The position numbers were made by a program, and so were the translations under genes. Of a stretch of 6,887 nt of DNA, positions 1-6,793 are shown piece by piece. Each line of letters begins with the position of its first letter. Within the stretch, counting starts at the first letter, position 1. The notes under the pieces were generated by a model. That model was not told where the DNA came from and searched no databases. It saw nothing but the letters and a program-made list of their open reading frames with translations. The stretch covers positions 1 through 6,887 of the forward strand of contig CANGVO010000051.1 in NCBI GenBank assembly GCA_947457445.1, in the 5' to 3' direction. This stretch comes from Actinomycetota bacterium (GTDB taxonomy: Bacteria > Actinomycetota > Actinomycetes > Nanopelagicales > Nanopelagicaceae).

Positions 1-228
1 TACCGCTACGCCCACGCCAGCCATTCTTTGATCAGCAATCAGCCTCGAATCTTTGGTAAATGATTGCACTGCAACCAAGGCACTTAACAATGCGATTGGA
101 ATTAGCGAGTTAATTTTTAAGATTCGAGGATGGGAAAGCAATCTATTCGGCACGCTATGTCCGATGAATTTAAGGACGAAAGCCAAGAAACTGGTGCCGA
201 TAACCGCCAGCCAAAATGGGTCGAACAT
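1..228 (-). CDS. azlD: AzlD family branched-chain amino acid exporter small subunit (partial, runs off left edge)
   Basis: This is the small membrane subunit of the AzlCD (BrnFE/YgaZH-type) exporter, which pairs with AzlC to export branched-chain amino acids, and methionine in some species. Reading the minus strand gives an open frame to the window edge with two hydrophobic segments (FWLAVIGTSFLAFVLKF and LIPIALLSALVAV). Between and after them is the family pattern HPRILKINSLIPIALLSAL followed by a DQRMAGVGVAV stretch. Family members are roughly 100-110 residues, so about the last quarter is missing. Two starts are possible. ATG at 240 would overlap the azlC stop by 10 bp and has no good ribosome site. 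ATG at 228 lies 2 nt past the azlC stop (233-231) with GGAA six bases upstream, and is preferred. Either way it is translationally coupled to azlC. Substrate specificity cannot be read from sequence. Confidence 0.88.
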   Translation of the reverse strand, partial: MFDPFWLAVIGTSFLAFVLKFIGHSVPNRLLSHPRILKINSLIPIALLSALVAVQSFTKDSRLIADQRMAGVGVAV

Positions 229-230
229 CT

Positions 231-905
231 CTATTTCCATATGCTTGCTCGCATTCCAAAAAAGACTGCAAGCAGCGCAGTGGTGATAATTGGAATACCC
301 GGAACAAAATAAGGAGTCATCGCTAGGGCTAATGCACAAGCCGCAACCGCCAATAAGCGATCCGTCTTATTTACCAACCGTGGCCAAAGCAGACCCAAAA
401 ATGCTGCCGGAACCGCGGCATCTAGACCCCAAGCTGCAGGATCACCCATCGCCTGCGCGCCAAGTGCGCCAGCTAAAGTAAAAATATTCCAAAAGACAAA
501 CACGCCAAAACCTGTGAGCCAAAATCCTTGGCGCATCTCGCGCAATCCGATTTTTTCTTGCGACAAGGCAACACCGGTAGATTCATCAATAGTAATTTGT
601 GCGGCAAAGATTCGACGCAGCCCTTTTACATTTAGAACGGGCGCCATCCGAAGTCCATATAAAGTATTTCGAACGCCCAATAAAGTTGCTGTGGCAATTC
701 CACTTATTGCGCTTCCTCCAGCACCTAGAACTCCGACTACTGCAAATTGCGATGCGCCGGTAAAAGTTAGAAGCGAAAGCAGGCAGCTCTGCCAAACAGA
801 AAATCCTGCGGCGACCGAGGCGGCGCCAAAAGCAATTCCATACGCGCCAACCGTTAGGGAGACGCTCAGGGATTGCGCAGCCGTGGCGCGGTTCACTCTA
901 GACAC
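231..905 (-). CDS. azlC: AzlC family branched-chain amino acid exporter large subunit
   Basis: This is the large integral-membrane subunit of the AzlCD exporter, which moves branched-chain amino acids (valine, leucine, isoleucine and sometimes methionine) out of the cell. The 224-residue product is close to the usual length. It carries the AzlC hallmarks: a hydrophobic N-terminal region (VGAYGIAFGAASVAAG, about 19-34), FTGASQFA (48-55), a basic LLGVRNTLYGLRMAP loop (75-89), TIDESTGVAL (105-114), and several C-terminal membrane segments ending in VPGIPIITTALLAVFFG. The start is a GTG at 905; a second in-frame GTG lies at 896. An AGGG lies about 12 nt upstream of the first, which is a weak ribosome site. 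The nearby ATG at 913 is out of frame and meets a stop after six codons. The gene is divergent from thyX and sits directly upstream of azlD in a two-gene unit. The family call is firm; the exported substrate is inferred from the family. Confidence 0.95.
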   Translation of the reverse strand: MSRVNRATAAQSLSVSLTVGAYGIAFGAASVAAGFSVWQSCLLSLLTFTGASQFAVVGVLGAGGSAISGIATATLLGVRNTLYGLRMAPVLNVKGLRRIFAAQITIDESTGVALSQEKIGLREMRQGFWLTGFGVFVFWNIFTLAGALGAQAMGDPAAWGLDAAVPAAFLGLLWPRLVNKTDRLLAVAACALALAMTPYFVPGIPIITTALLAVFFGMRASIWK

Positions 906-927
906 GGGTGCATTCTGCCCTACATAT

Positions 928-938
928 CCTCAGTGAGG
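928..938. repeat. Short palindrome in the azlC/thyX divergent intergenic region
   Basis: CCTCAGTGAGG has two perfect 5-bp arms around a central G, midway in the 60-bp space between the azlC start (905) and the thyX start (966). Its position would allow a shared operator for both directions, but arms this short are expected by chance fairly often. No regulator gene lies beside it. Confidence 0.2.
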
Positions 939-952
939 TAGCGCGTTCTCTA

Positions 953-958
953 TAGGGT
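953..958 (+). promoter_or_regulatory. Candidate -10 element for thyX (leaderless or short-leader transcript)
   Basis: TAGGGT fits the actinobacterial -10 pattern TANNNT and ends 7 nt before the thyX ATG, the spacing that would put transcription start on or next to the A of the start codon. The overlapping AGGG (954-957) could instead act as a ribosome site with 8-nt spacing, so the same bases support two readings. No convincing -35 was seen. The overlapping self-complementary CTATAG (950-955) could contribute to a promoter in either direction. Confidence 0.4.
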
Positions 959-965
959 TTCGCCT

Positions 966-1685
966 ATGAGCCAGGAAATAATCTTTCGCGACGACGTAAC
1001 TGTTGAACTTGTTAAATCCAGCGCAAGCGATGCCGATGTTATTTGGGCAGCGCGAGTTTCAACCGCAGGAGAGCAATCGCTAGATGAAATCGGTGAAGAT
1101 CCTGCTCGTTCAGCCGGGTTGATCAATTACCTAGCTCGCGAACGGCACGGTTCTCCATTTGAACATACTTCTATGACATTTTTCATTAGCGCGCCAATAT
1201 TCGTTTTCCGCGAATTTATGCGCCATCGCATTGCTTCTTATAACGAAGAATCTGGTCGTTATCGTGAACTAAAGCCGGTTTTTTATATTCCATCTAAAGA
1301 GCGAAAACTTGTGCAAGTTGGAAAAACTGGTGCATATACATTTGAGGACGGAACTAAAGAACAATTCGATGTAACTATAAAGGCTATGAAAGATGCTTAT
1401 ATCGTTGCGTATGAGAGCTATCAGAAAATGCTTGATGCCGGTGTTGCTCGCGAGGTTGCACGTGCAGTTCTACCAGTTGCCACTTACTCATCAATGTATG
1501 TAACCATGAACGCTCGTGCACTAATGAATTTTCTTTCACTTCGCACGGCACGCGAAGGATCACATTTCCCAAGCTATCCGCAACGCGAAATCGAGATGGT
1601 TGCCGAGAAAATGGAAGCCGAATTCGCTAAATTAATGCCGCTTACCTATGGCGCATTCGAAAAATCTGGACGAATCGCACCGTAA
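966..1685 (+). CDS. thyX: FAD-dependent thymidylate synthase ThyX
   Basis: This is the cytoplasmic flavin-dependent thymidylate synthase. It converts dUMP to dTMP using methylene-tetrahydrofolate as carbon donor and NADPH/FAD as reductant, the alternative to ThyA. The 239-residue product has the defining ThyX motif RHRxxSxNExSxRY at residues 86-99 (RHRIASYNEESGRY). Ser96 and Arg98 correspond to the substrate-site Ser88 and Arg90 of the Thermotoga enzyme. HGSPFEH (61-67) and NARALMNFLSLR (182-193) are also conserved, with Arg193 the expected dUMP-binding arginine. Length is normal and no key residue is missing. The ATG at 966 is the natural start, with AGGG 8 nt upstream and a possible leaderless -10. 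It is the first gene of the plus-strand run and ends 17 bp before dapA. Whether the genome also has thyA cannot be seen here. Confidence 0.98.
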   Translation: MSQEIIFRDDVTVELVKSSASDADVIWAARVSTAGEQSLDEIGEDPARSAGLINYLARERHGSPFEHTSMTFFISAPIFVFREFMRHRIASYNEESGRYRELKPVFYIPSKERKLVQVGKTGAYTFEDGTKEQFDVTIKAMKDAYIVAYESYQKMLDAGVAREVARAVLPVATYSSMYVTMNARALMNFLSLRTAREGSHFPSYPQREIEMVAEKMEAEFAKLMPLTYGAFEKSGRIAP

Positions 1686-1690
1686 AACGG

Positions 1691-1696
1691 TAGGTT
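1691..1696 (+). promoter_or_regulatory. Candidate internal -10 element or ribosome site for dapA
   Basis: TAGGTT matches TANNNT and ends 6 nt before the dapA ATG. AGG inside it (1692-1694) would also serve as a ribosome site with 8-nt spacing. The 16-bp stretch up to the ATG closely resembles the bases before thyX (TAGGGTTTCGCCTATG against TAGGTTTCACCCATG). An internal promoter would let dapA be transcribed apart from thyX; simple readthrough with normal translation initiation is equally possible. Confidence 0.35.
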
Positions 1697-1702
1697 TCAC
1701 CC

Positions 1703-2590
1703 ATGGAAATCGCCGCACCATTTGGACGCATGCTCACCGCAATGGTGACCCCTTTCGATAAGGACGGCAAAATCGATTGGCCAGGTGTTGAAAAGTTAGC
1801 GGCACATTTAGTCGCAAACGGTCATGACGGTATTGCAGTAAATGGAACAACCGGCGAAGCTCCAACAACAAAATCTTCGGAAAAAGAAGAGATCATCAGG
1901 GTTGTCAAAGATGTAGTCGGGCCAAAGATTTACGTAGTCTCTGGTGCAGGCGATAACGAAACTGAATATTCAATCAATCAAGCAAAGCGCACCGAAAAAG
2001 CCGGCGCTGATGGTTTGTTAGTTGTGGCTCCGTACTACAACAAGCCGCCACAAGCAGGTGTAGCAGCGCACTTCAAAGCCGTGGCTAGCGCCACAGATTT
2101 ACCGCTAATGATGTATGACATTCCAGGTCGTTGCGGAATTGAAATTGAGCCCGACACGATTGTTAGTCTTTTCGAGCACCCACAGATCGTGGCTCTCAAA
2201 GATGCCAAAGGAAATGTGGCATCTACTTCTTGGGTAATTAAGCGTTGTGGAATCCCGGTTTACTCAGGCGATGACATTTTGAATTTGCCTTTGCTTTCAG
2301 TTGGCGCAGTCGGCATGGTTTCAGTTTGCGGACATACCGTCGGTAAAGATCTGAAAGAGATGTTAAATGCTTGGTTTGCTGGCAATGCAGCGCGCGCTCT
2401 TGAGATTCATCAGAAATTGCTTCCGGTCTTCACCGGCACTTTCCGCACGCAAGGTGCAATCTTGACTAAAGCGGCGCTAAATATGATGGGCCTACCTGGT
2501 GGCCACACGAGACTTCCTCTAGTAGATGCAACGCAAGATCAGATCGCGCAATTGCGCACCGATCTGATCGCTGGCGGCGTCTCGCTATAA
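1703..2590 (+). CDS. dapA: 4-hydroxy-tetrahydrodipicolinate synthase DapA
   Basis: DapA condenses pyruvate with aspartate-4-semialdehyde in the cytoplasm, the committed step of the diaminopimelate/lysine branch that feeds protein synthesis and peptidoglycan. The 295-residue product is a standard-length TIM-barrel lyase. Visible signatures are NGTTGE (47-52, with Thr49-Thr50 of the catalytic relay), PYYNKPPQAG (110-119), YDIPGRCG (138-145, giving Tyr138 and the substrate-binding Arg143), and LKDAKG (165-170) with Schiff-base Lys166. The late SGDD and VGAVGMVSV segments are also typical. The N-terminal APFGRMLTAMVTPF is the actinobacterial form and supports the ATG at 1703. The gene sits 17 bp after thyX and 10 bp before rnj, so it is probably in an operon. 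Its last codons encode DQIAQLRTDLI, and the DNA there forms a strong nested inverted repeat (2537-2569). N-acetylneuraminate lyase relatives share the fold, but the motifs and synteny favour DapA. Confidence 0.97.
   Translation: MEIAAPFGRMLTAMVTPFDKDGKIDWPGVEKLAAHLVANGHDGIAVNGTTGEAPTTKSSEKEEIIRVVKDVVGPKIYVVSGAGDNETEYSINQAKRTEKAGADGLLVVAPYYNKPPQAGVAAHFKAVASATDLPLMMYDIPGRCGIEIEPDTIVSLFEHPQIVALKDAKGNVASTSWVIKRCGIPVYSGDDILNLPLLSVGAVGMVSVCGHTVGKDLKEMLNAWFAGNAARALEIHQKLLPVFTGTFRTQGAILTKAALNMMGLPGGHTRLPLVDATQDQIAQLRTDLIAGGVSL
2537..2569 (+). repeat. Nested inverted repeat / RNA hairpin at the 3' end of dapA
   Basis: GATCAGATCG (2537-2546) and CGATCTGATC (2560-2569) are perfect 10-bp inverted arms. 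The space between them, together with one arm base, contains the perfect 12-bp palindrome GCGCAATTGCGC (2546-2557). As RNA this folds into about 13 base pairs capped by an AAUU tetraloop, with a 3-nt bulge on the 3' side. It ends 31 nt before the rnj start codon. No T-run follows, so it is not a classical intrinsic terminator. A processing site, mRNA stabiliser or translational control element for rnj is possible. The structure is directly visible; the function is inferred. Confidence 0.5.
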
Positions 2591-2600
2591 AAATTAATTC

Positions 2601-4283
2601 ATGACCCATCCGCATCCAGATCTTGGCGCACCCGACAAATTAGTCGCTAATGGTTTGCGCATTGTCGCACTAGGCGGATTAGCGGAAATCGGTCGTAATA
2701 TGACCGTCTTTGAAACTAATGGAAAACTTTTAATAGTTGATTGCGGCGTACTTTTCCCTGAGGAAAATCAACCGGGCATTGATTTAATTTTGCCGGATTT
2801 TAGTTATATTCGCGACCGCCTAGATGATGTAGTCGGTTTAGTACTTACTCACGGACATGAAGATCACATAGGCGCGACGCCATATCTTTTGCGTGAGCGA
2901 GGAGACATCGCCCTTTACGGTTCTGCTTTAACTCTTGCACTTGTAACTGCAAAGTTAAAGGAACATCGCATTTCACCGCTTACTCGTGAAGTAAAAGAGG
3001 GGATGCGGGAAGATATCGGACCATTTGAAGTCGAGTTCATTGCAGTAAATCACTCGATTCCAGATGCTTTAGCGATCGCGATTCACACTAAGGCCGGAAC
3101 GGTTTTACATACTGGCGATTTCAAAATGGATCAATTGCCGCTGGATGGGCGCATAACCGACCTACGAACATTTGCTCGTTTGGGCGATGAAGGCGTGGAT
3201 TTATTCCTGGTTGATTCGACCAATGCTGATGTCCCCGGTTTTACACCGGCGGAACGCGAAATTATGCCAGCATTAAATCGCGTGATTGCAGCTACTAAGC
3301 GCCGTGTGATCGTTGCATCATTTTCATCTCACGTACATCGAGTCCAACAGGTAATTGATACCGCAGCCCTGCATAACCGAAAAGTTGTCTTTATTGGACG
3401 ATCAATGGTTCGCAATATGAAGATCGCCGAAGATATGGGATACCTAAATGTTCCATCAGGATTAGTTATAGATGCTAAAGATCTCGACAATTATGATGAT
3501 CGTGTTGTCCTAATTTGTACTGGTTCTCAAGGTGAGCCAATGGCTGCGCTCTCACGCATGGCAAACGGAGATCACCAAATCCGAGTCGGGGATGGCGACA
3601 CCGTAATCTTGGCTTCATCTCTCATTCCAGGAAATGAAAACTCGGTATTTCGCGTAATTAATGAACTAACAAGATTCGGCGCAAAAGTTGTACATAAAGC
3701 CAACGCTATGGTGCACGTATCTGGCCATGCTGCGGCAGGGGAGTTGTTGTACTGCTACAACATTGTTAAACCTAAATATGCACTGCCAGTTCACGGAGAA
3801 TGGCGCCATTTGAAGGCTAATGCCGAACTCGCGATCCAGGCAGGGGTTCCGCGCGCCAACGCATTTGTTATTGAAAACGGAATAGTTGTTGATCTCATCG
3901 ATCATGAAGCAAGCGTCGCCGGAGCGGTACCGTGTGGTTTTGTATATGTAGATGGTCAAAGCATTGGAGATATAACAGAATCTTCTCTGAAGGATCGTCG
4001 CATTCTCGGTGAAGAAGGTTTTATTTCAGTTGTTGTAGTTATCGAATCACAAAGTGGAAAGATCATCGCAGGACCTGATATTCATGCGCGTGGATTTAAT
4101 GAAGATGAAGCGCTCTTTGATGAAGTTAAAGGACAAATAGAAAAAGCCTTGCAACACGCGGTATCTGAAGGTGTTAATGGAACCCATCAACTTTCCCAAG
4201 TTGTTCGCCGGACTATAGGCAGCTGGGTTGGTGGAAAACATCGCCGCCGCCCAATGATCGTTCCCGTAGTTATTGAGGTCTGA
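2601..4283 (+). CDS. rnj: Ribonuclease J (metallo-beta-lactamase/beta-CASP RNase)
   Basis: RNase J is a cytoplasmic zinc-dependent ribonuclease with endo- and 5'-3' exonuclease activity, acting in rRNA maturation and mRNA turnover. The 560-residue protein has the metallo-beta-lactamase core with HxHxDH at His84-His86-Asp88-His89, the next ligands His151 and HTGDFK (Asp173), and VDSTNA nearby. The beta-CASP insertion follows, with TGSQGEP and VSGHA (His376). PVHGE (His398) and a C-terminal domain ending [17 protein letters not shown] complete it. Length is normal and all metal ligands are present. The N-terminus [10 protein letters not shown] is typical of actinobacterial RNase J and supports the ATG at 2601. 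No Shine-Dalgarno is visible in the A/T-rich 10 bp after dapA, so initiation may rely on coupling to dapA termination or on a leaderless mRNA. The gene ends 17 bp before ftsK. Confidence 0.98.
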   Translation: MTHPHPDLGAPDKLVANGLRIVALGGLAEIGRNMTVFETNGKLLIVDCGVLFPEENQPGIDLILPDFSYIRDRLDDVVGLVLTHGHEDHIGATPYLLRERGDIALYGSALTLALVTAKLKEHRISPLTREVKEGMREDIGPFEVEFIAVNHSIPDALAIAIHTKAGTVLHTGDFKMDQLPLDGRITDLRTFARLGDEGVDLFLVDSTNADVPGFTPAEREIMPALNRVIAATKRRVIVASFSSHVHRVQQVIDTAALHNRKVVFIGRSMVRNMKIAEDMGYLNVPSGLVIDAKDLDNYDDRVVLICTGSQGEPMAALSRMANGDHQIRVGDGDTVILASSLIPGNENSVFRVINELTRFGAKVVHKANAMVHVSGHAAAGELLYCYNIVKPKYALPVHGEWRHLKANAELAIQAGVPRANAFVIENGIVVDLIDHEASVAGAVPCGFVYVDGQSIGDITESSLKDRRILGEEGFISVVVVIESQSGKIIAGPDIHARGFNEDEALFDEVKGQIEKALQHAVSEGVNGTHQLSQVVRRTIGSWVGGKHRRRPMIVPVVIEV

Positions 4284-4287
4284 CCGC

Positions 4288-4293
4288 TAAGAT
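4288..4293 (+). promoter_or_regulatory. Candidate -10 element for a leaderless ftsK transcript
   Basis: TAAGAT matches TANNNT and ends 7 nt before the GTG start of ftsK, the classic geometry for actinobacterial leaderless genes. The only purine-rich ribosome-site candidate, AAAGG (4295-4299), has just 1 nt before the GTG, too close for normal use. An in-frame stop at 4274-4276 leaves GTG 4301 as the first usual start codon. Together these favour a leaderless internal promoter just downstream of rnj. Confidence 0.45.
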
Positions 4294-4300
4294 TAAAGGT

Positions 4301-6649
4301 GTGGCTAGGAAAAAACGCGCAACATCCAGTAAGGCTTCTAAATCAGCCTTATCGATTCTTAGTCGCGCAATAAATGCGATCTGGTCGACTCTAGCCAAAG
4401 CGCTAGGTTCAACTATCCGCTTTCTGGCACGTGGAGCTCGCGATTTAGATCCGGCTCACCATCGCGATGGCGTTGCATTCTTACTACTTCTATTGGCGCT
4501 AACCGCTTTCGCAGGAACATGGTTTGCTGCAGATAATTTTGTGGGCCGCAATTTATACGCTGTGATTTACGGGGCGTTCGGTCGAATTGGATTCTTTGCT
4601 CCACTCGTTGCAATCTACTTTGCAATTCGTTTATTCAGGGTGCCCGATGATCACAAAGCGACTTCTCGAATAGTCGTTGGAATTATTACAATTGTTGTTA
4701 GCGCTTCGGGATTAGCTCATCTCTTTAACGGATCACTTGGTGCGATAAATCCAACAGGCGCCACTGCAATGCGCCATGGCGGAGGTTGGCTCGGCTACGC
4801 GGTTGCAATGCCGTTAGAAGGCTTAATGACTTCACTCTTGGCCTACCCATTTTTATTCGCGCTTTTCTTTTTTGGAATACTCGTGACAACCGCAACACCT
4901 CTTTCTTCAATTGCTATTCGTGTGAAAAATACTTCAATCTGGCTCTGGTCAAAACGTCCACAACGTGAAGAGTCAGAATTTGAAATTACGGATACTCCGC
5001 CTTTTGAGACTCCCGTCGTGGCGTGGAACCAGCATGCTGACGAAGCTCCCGAAGATGATCTAGATGAAGAAGAATTTGATGAAGAATTCACCGTAGAAGT
5101 ACCACGCCATGTTCAAGCGCCTGCCACTCCTACCAGCGCTCCAACCACAGCGAAACGTCCCGAACAATTATTGCTAACAGCAGACTCGCATTACTCACTG
5201 CCTCCGCAAGATTTACTTCGCACTGGTCCTGCTGCAAAGGCAAAATCAAAGGCGAACGACACCGTGGTTGCTGCGCTTACAGAAGTATTTGCACAATTTG
5301 AGATCGATGCTCAAGTAACCGGATTTATGCGCGGTCCTACAGTTACACGTTACGAAGTTGAATTAGGAAATGCTGTAAAAGTCGAGCGAATCACCGCCCT
5401 TGCCAAAAATATTTCATATGCAGTTGCCAGTAGCGATGTGCGAATTCTTTCGCCTATCCCTGGAAAATCTGCGGTTGGTATTGAAATTCCCAACGTTGAC
5501 CGTGAAATCGTTGCCTTGGGCGATGTTATGCGCTCAACCGTTGCTGGCCAAGACCATCATCCTATGCTCGTCGCACTCGGCAAAGATGTGGAAGGCAATT
5601 TTGTCTGTGCCAACTTAGCCAAAATGCCGCACTTGCTAGTTGCAGGTGCAACTGGTGCAGGTAAGTCTTCAATGATTAATGCCATGATCACATCGATTTT
5701 GATGAGAGCAACACCAGATGATGTGCGTTTAGTTTTGATCGACCCTAAGCGCGTTGAATTAACAGCCTATGAAGGAATTCCACATTTAATTACGCCAATT
5801 ATTACCAACCCAAAGAAAGCTGCTGATGCTTTAACTTGGGTTGTACGCGAAATGGATCTTCGTTATGAAGATCTTTCAACTTTTGGATTTAGACATATCG
5901 ATGATTTCAATAAAGCAGTTCGTGCCGGCAAGGTCATCGCGCCCCCAGGAAGTGATCGTGTCGTTGAGCCATACCCATATCTTTTAGTAATCATTGATGA
6001 GCTTGCAGATTTGATGATCGTTGCTGCACGTGAAGTTGAAGAATCAGTAGTTCGAATTACTCAGTTGGCGCGTTCTGCGGGAATCCACTTGGTTTTGGCT
6101 ACGCAACGTCCATCAGTAGATGTAGTAACGGGGTTGATCAAAGCTAACGTTCCATCTCGACTTTCTTTTGCAACTAGTTCATTAGCCGATAGCCGCGTTA
6201 TTTTAGATAGCCCAGGGGCTGAAAAGTTGGTGGGCCAAGGCGATGGTTTATTTATACCTATGGGAGCTTCGCGTGCGATTCGAATTCAAGGCGCTTACGT
6301 TTCCGAGCGAGAAATTGAAGCAGTAACTAATCACGTTAAGAAGCAGCTTTCACCTCGTTATCGCGAAGATGTCACCGTGGCACCGCAATCAAATAAATTG
6401 GTTGATAAAGATATCGGTGATGATTTAGATCTTTTGCTACAAGCAGTTGAATTAGTTGTTGGCACACAATTTGGTTCTACTTCTATGTTGCAGAGAAAGT
6501 TGCGCGTTGGTTTTGCTAAGGCAGGACGATTGATGGATCTAATGGAGTCCCGCGGAATCGTTGGTCCTTCTGAAGGTTCAAAGGCTCGAGTCGTAATGGT
6601 TAAACCCGACGAACTCGATTCTGTGCTCGCCACCCTGCGCGATTACTAA
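4301..6649 (+). CDS. ftsK: FtsK/SpoIIIE DNA translocase
   Basis: FtsK is a septum-anchored, ATP-driven DNA pump that clears chromosome termini from the closing division septum. The 782-residue protein (SpoIIIE-sized) starts with a very basic tail, then four or five hydrophobic segments at about 57-77, 88-110, 122-143, 162-176 and 179-197. A Pro- and acid-rich linker (about 220-300) includes [13 protein letters not shown]. The motor has Walker A GATGAGKS (449-456), Walker B LVIIDE (ending Asp566-Glu567), and the conserved [22 protein letters not shown] stretch split around residues 605-627. The C-terminal winged-helix gamma domain (about 715-775) contains [16 protein letters not shown] (731-746). 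The GTG start is forced by an upstream in-frame stop at 4274, with no ATG, GTG or TTG seen before the first membrane segment. It ends with TAA at 6647. As the last gene of the run it precedes a structured intergenic region. Confidence 0.98.
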   Translation: MARKKRATSSKASKSALSILSRAINAIWSTLAKALGSTIRFLARGARDLDPAHHRDGVAFLLLLLALTAFAGTWFAADNFVGRNLYAVIYGAFGRIGFFAPLVAIYFAIRLFRVPDDHKATSRIVVGIITIVVSASGLAHLFNGSLGAINPTGATAMRHGGGWLGYAVAMPLEGLMTSLLAYPFLFALFFFGILVTTATPLSSIAIRVKNTSIWLWSKRPQREESEFEITDTPPFETPVVAWNQHADEAPEDDLDEEEFDEEFTVEVPRHVQAPATPTSAPTTAKRPEQLLLTADSHYSLPPQDLLRTGPAAKAKSKANDTVVAALTEVFAQFEIDAQVTGFMRGPTVTRYEVELGNAVKVERITALAKNISYAVASSDVRILSPIPGKSAVGIEIPNVDREIVALGDVMRSTVAGQDHHPMLVALGKDVEGNFVCANLAKMPHLLVAGATGAGKSSMINAMITSILMRATPDDVRLVLIDPKRVELTAYEGIPHLITPIITNPKKAADALTWVVREMDLRYEDLSTFGFRHIDDFNKAVRAGKVIAPPGSDRVVEPYPYLLVIIDELADLMIVAAREVEESVVRITQLARSAGIHLVLATQRPSVDVVTGLIKANVPSRLSFATSSLADSRVILDSPGAEKLVGQGDGLFIPMGASRAIRIQGAYVSEREIEAVTNHVKKQLSPRYREDVTVAPQSNKLVDKDIGDDLDLLLQAVELVVGTQFGSTSMLQRKLRVGFAKAGRLMDLMESRGIVGPSEGSKARVVMVKPDELDSVLATLRDY

Positions 6650-6687
6650 ATTCACTTCACGTTCATCCCTTTAAGTACTAGTCCTAA

Positions 6688-6734
6688 GGGTGATCTTGAC
6701 CCCCGATCACCCGTCCGCCTATCCAAGGGGTGAT
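6688..6734. promoter_or_regulatory. Cluster of three GGGTGAT elements forming an inverted repeat (possible operator, terminator or RNA switch)
   Basis: GGGTGATC (6688-6695) and GATCACCC (6705-6712) are perfect 8-bp inverted arms separated by 9 nt, and a third copy GGGGTGAT lies at 6727-6734. The middle copy can pair with either flanking copy, giving two mutually exclusive hairpins (loops of 9 and 15 nt). The cluster sits after the ftsK stop and just upstream of the -10-like TAGAAT at 6743. It could be a protein-binding operator for the RodZ-like gene, a terminator for the ftsK run without a T-tract, or a leader switch. The repeat is seen; the role is inferred. Confidence 0.45.
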
Positions 6735-6742
6735 TGCAGTCG

Positions 6743-6748
6743 TAGAAT
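6743..6748 (+). promoter_or_regulatory. Candidate -10 element for the RodZ-like HTH gene
   Basis: TAGAAT is one base from the TATAAT consensus and fits the actinobacterial TANNNT pattern. It ends 45 nt before the ATG at 6794, so the transcript would have a leader of roughly 35-40 nt with a weak ribosome site GTGAG (6784-6788). No good -35 lies at 16-18 bp spacing. An alternative pair, TTGACC (6696-6701) and TATCCA (6720-6725) with an 18-bp spacer, is weaker at the -10 and lies inside the GGGTGAT cluster. Confidence 0.4.
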
Positions 6749-6793
6749 TATCTCTTACTCGATCCAAATATTTTTAGTGAAGTGTGAGTTCCA

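Noticed and set aside
514..936. A 140-codon plus-strand open frame opposite azlC, and smaller ones at 53-286 and 290-481
   Set aside because: They lie antisense to azlC and azlD, whose products match known families. Their own translations show no recognisable domain and have the composition of shadow frames.
2081..2094. GTGGC-TAGC-GCCAC inverted repeat inside dapA
   Set aside because: Five-base arms inside coding sequence are common by chance, and nothing nearby suggests a function.
3666..3959. Minus-strand open frames opposite rnj (3666-3959) and ftsK (4843-5091, 6358-6633)
   Set aside because: They are opposite strongly conserved coding sequence, have no ribosome site or family match, and show low-complexity serine runs where the sense strand is acidic.
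5855..5873. Hairpin GATCTTC-N5-GAAGATC followed by a few Ts, resembling a terminator
   Set aside because: It lies in the middle of the conserved FtsK motor domain. Several 7-bp inverted repeats with short loops are expected by chance in a window of this length, and the T-run is broken.
6667..6690. CCCTT/AAGGG inverted repeat with internal AGTACT and ACTAGT palindromes, considered as the ftsK terminator
   Set aside because: There are only five paired bases before a mismatch, no T-run follows, and it overlaps the stronger GGGTGATC repeat, which is the better candidate.
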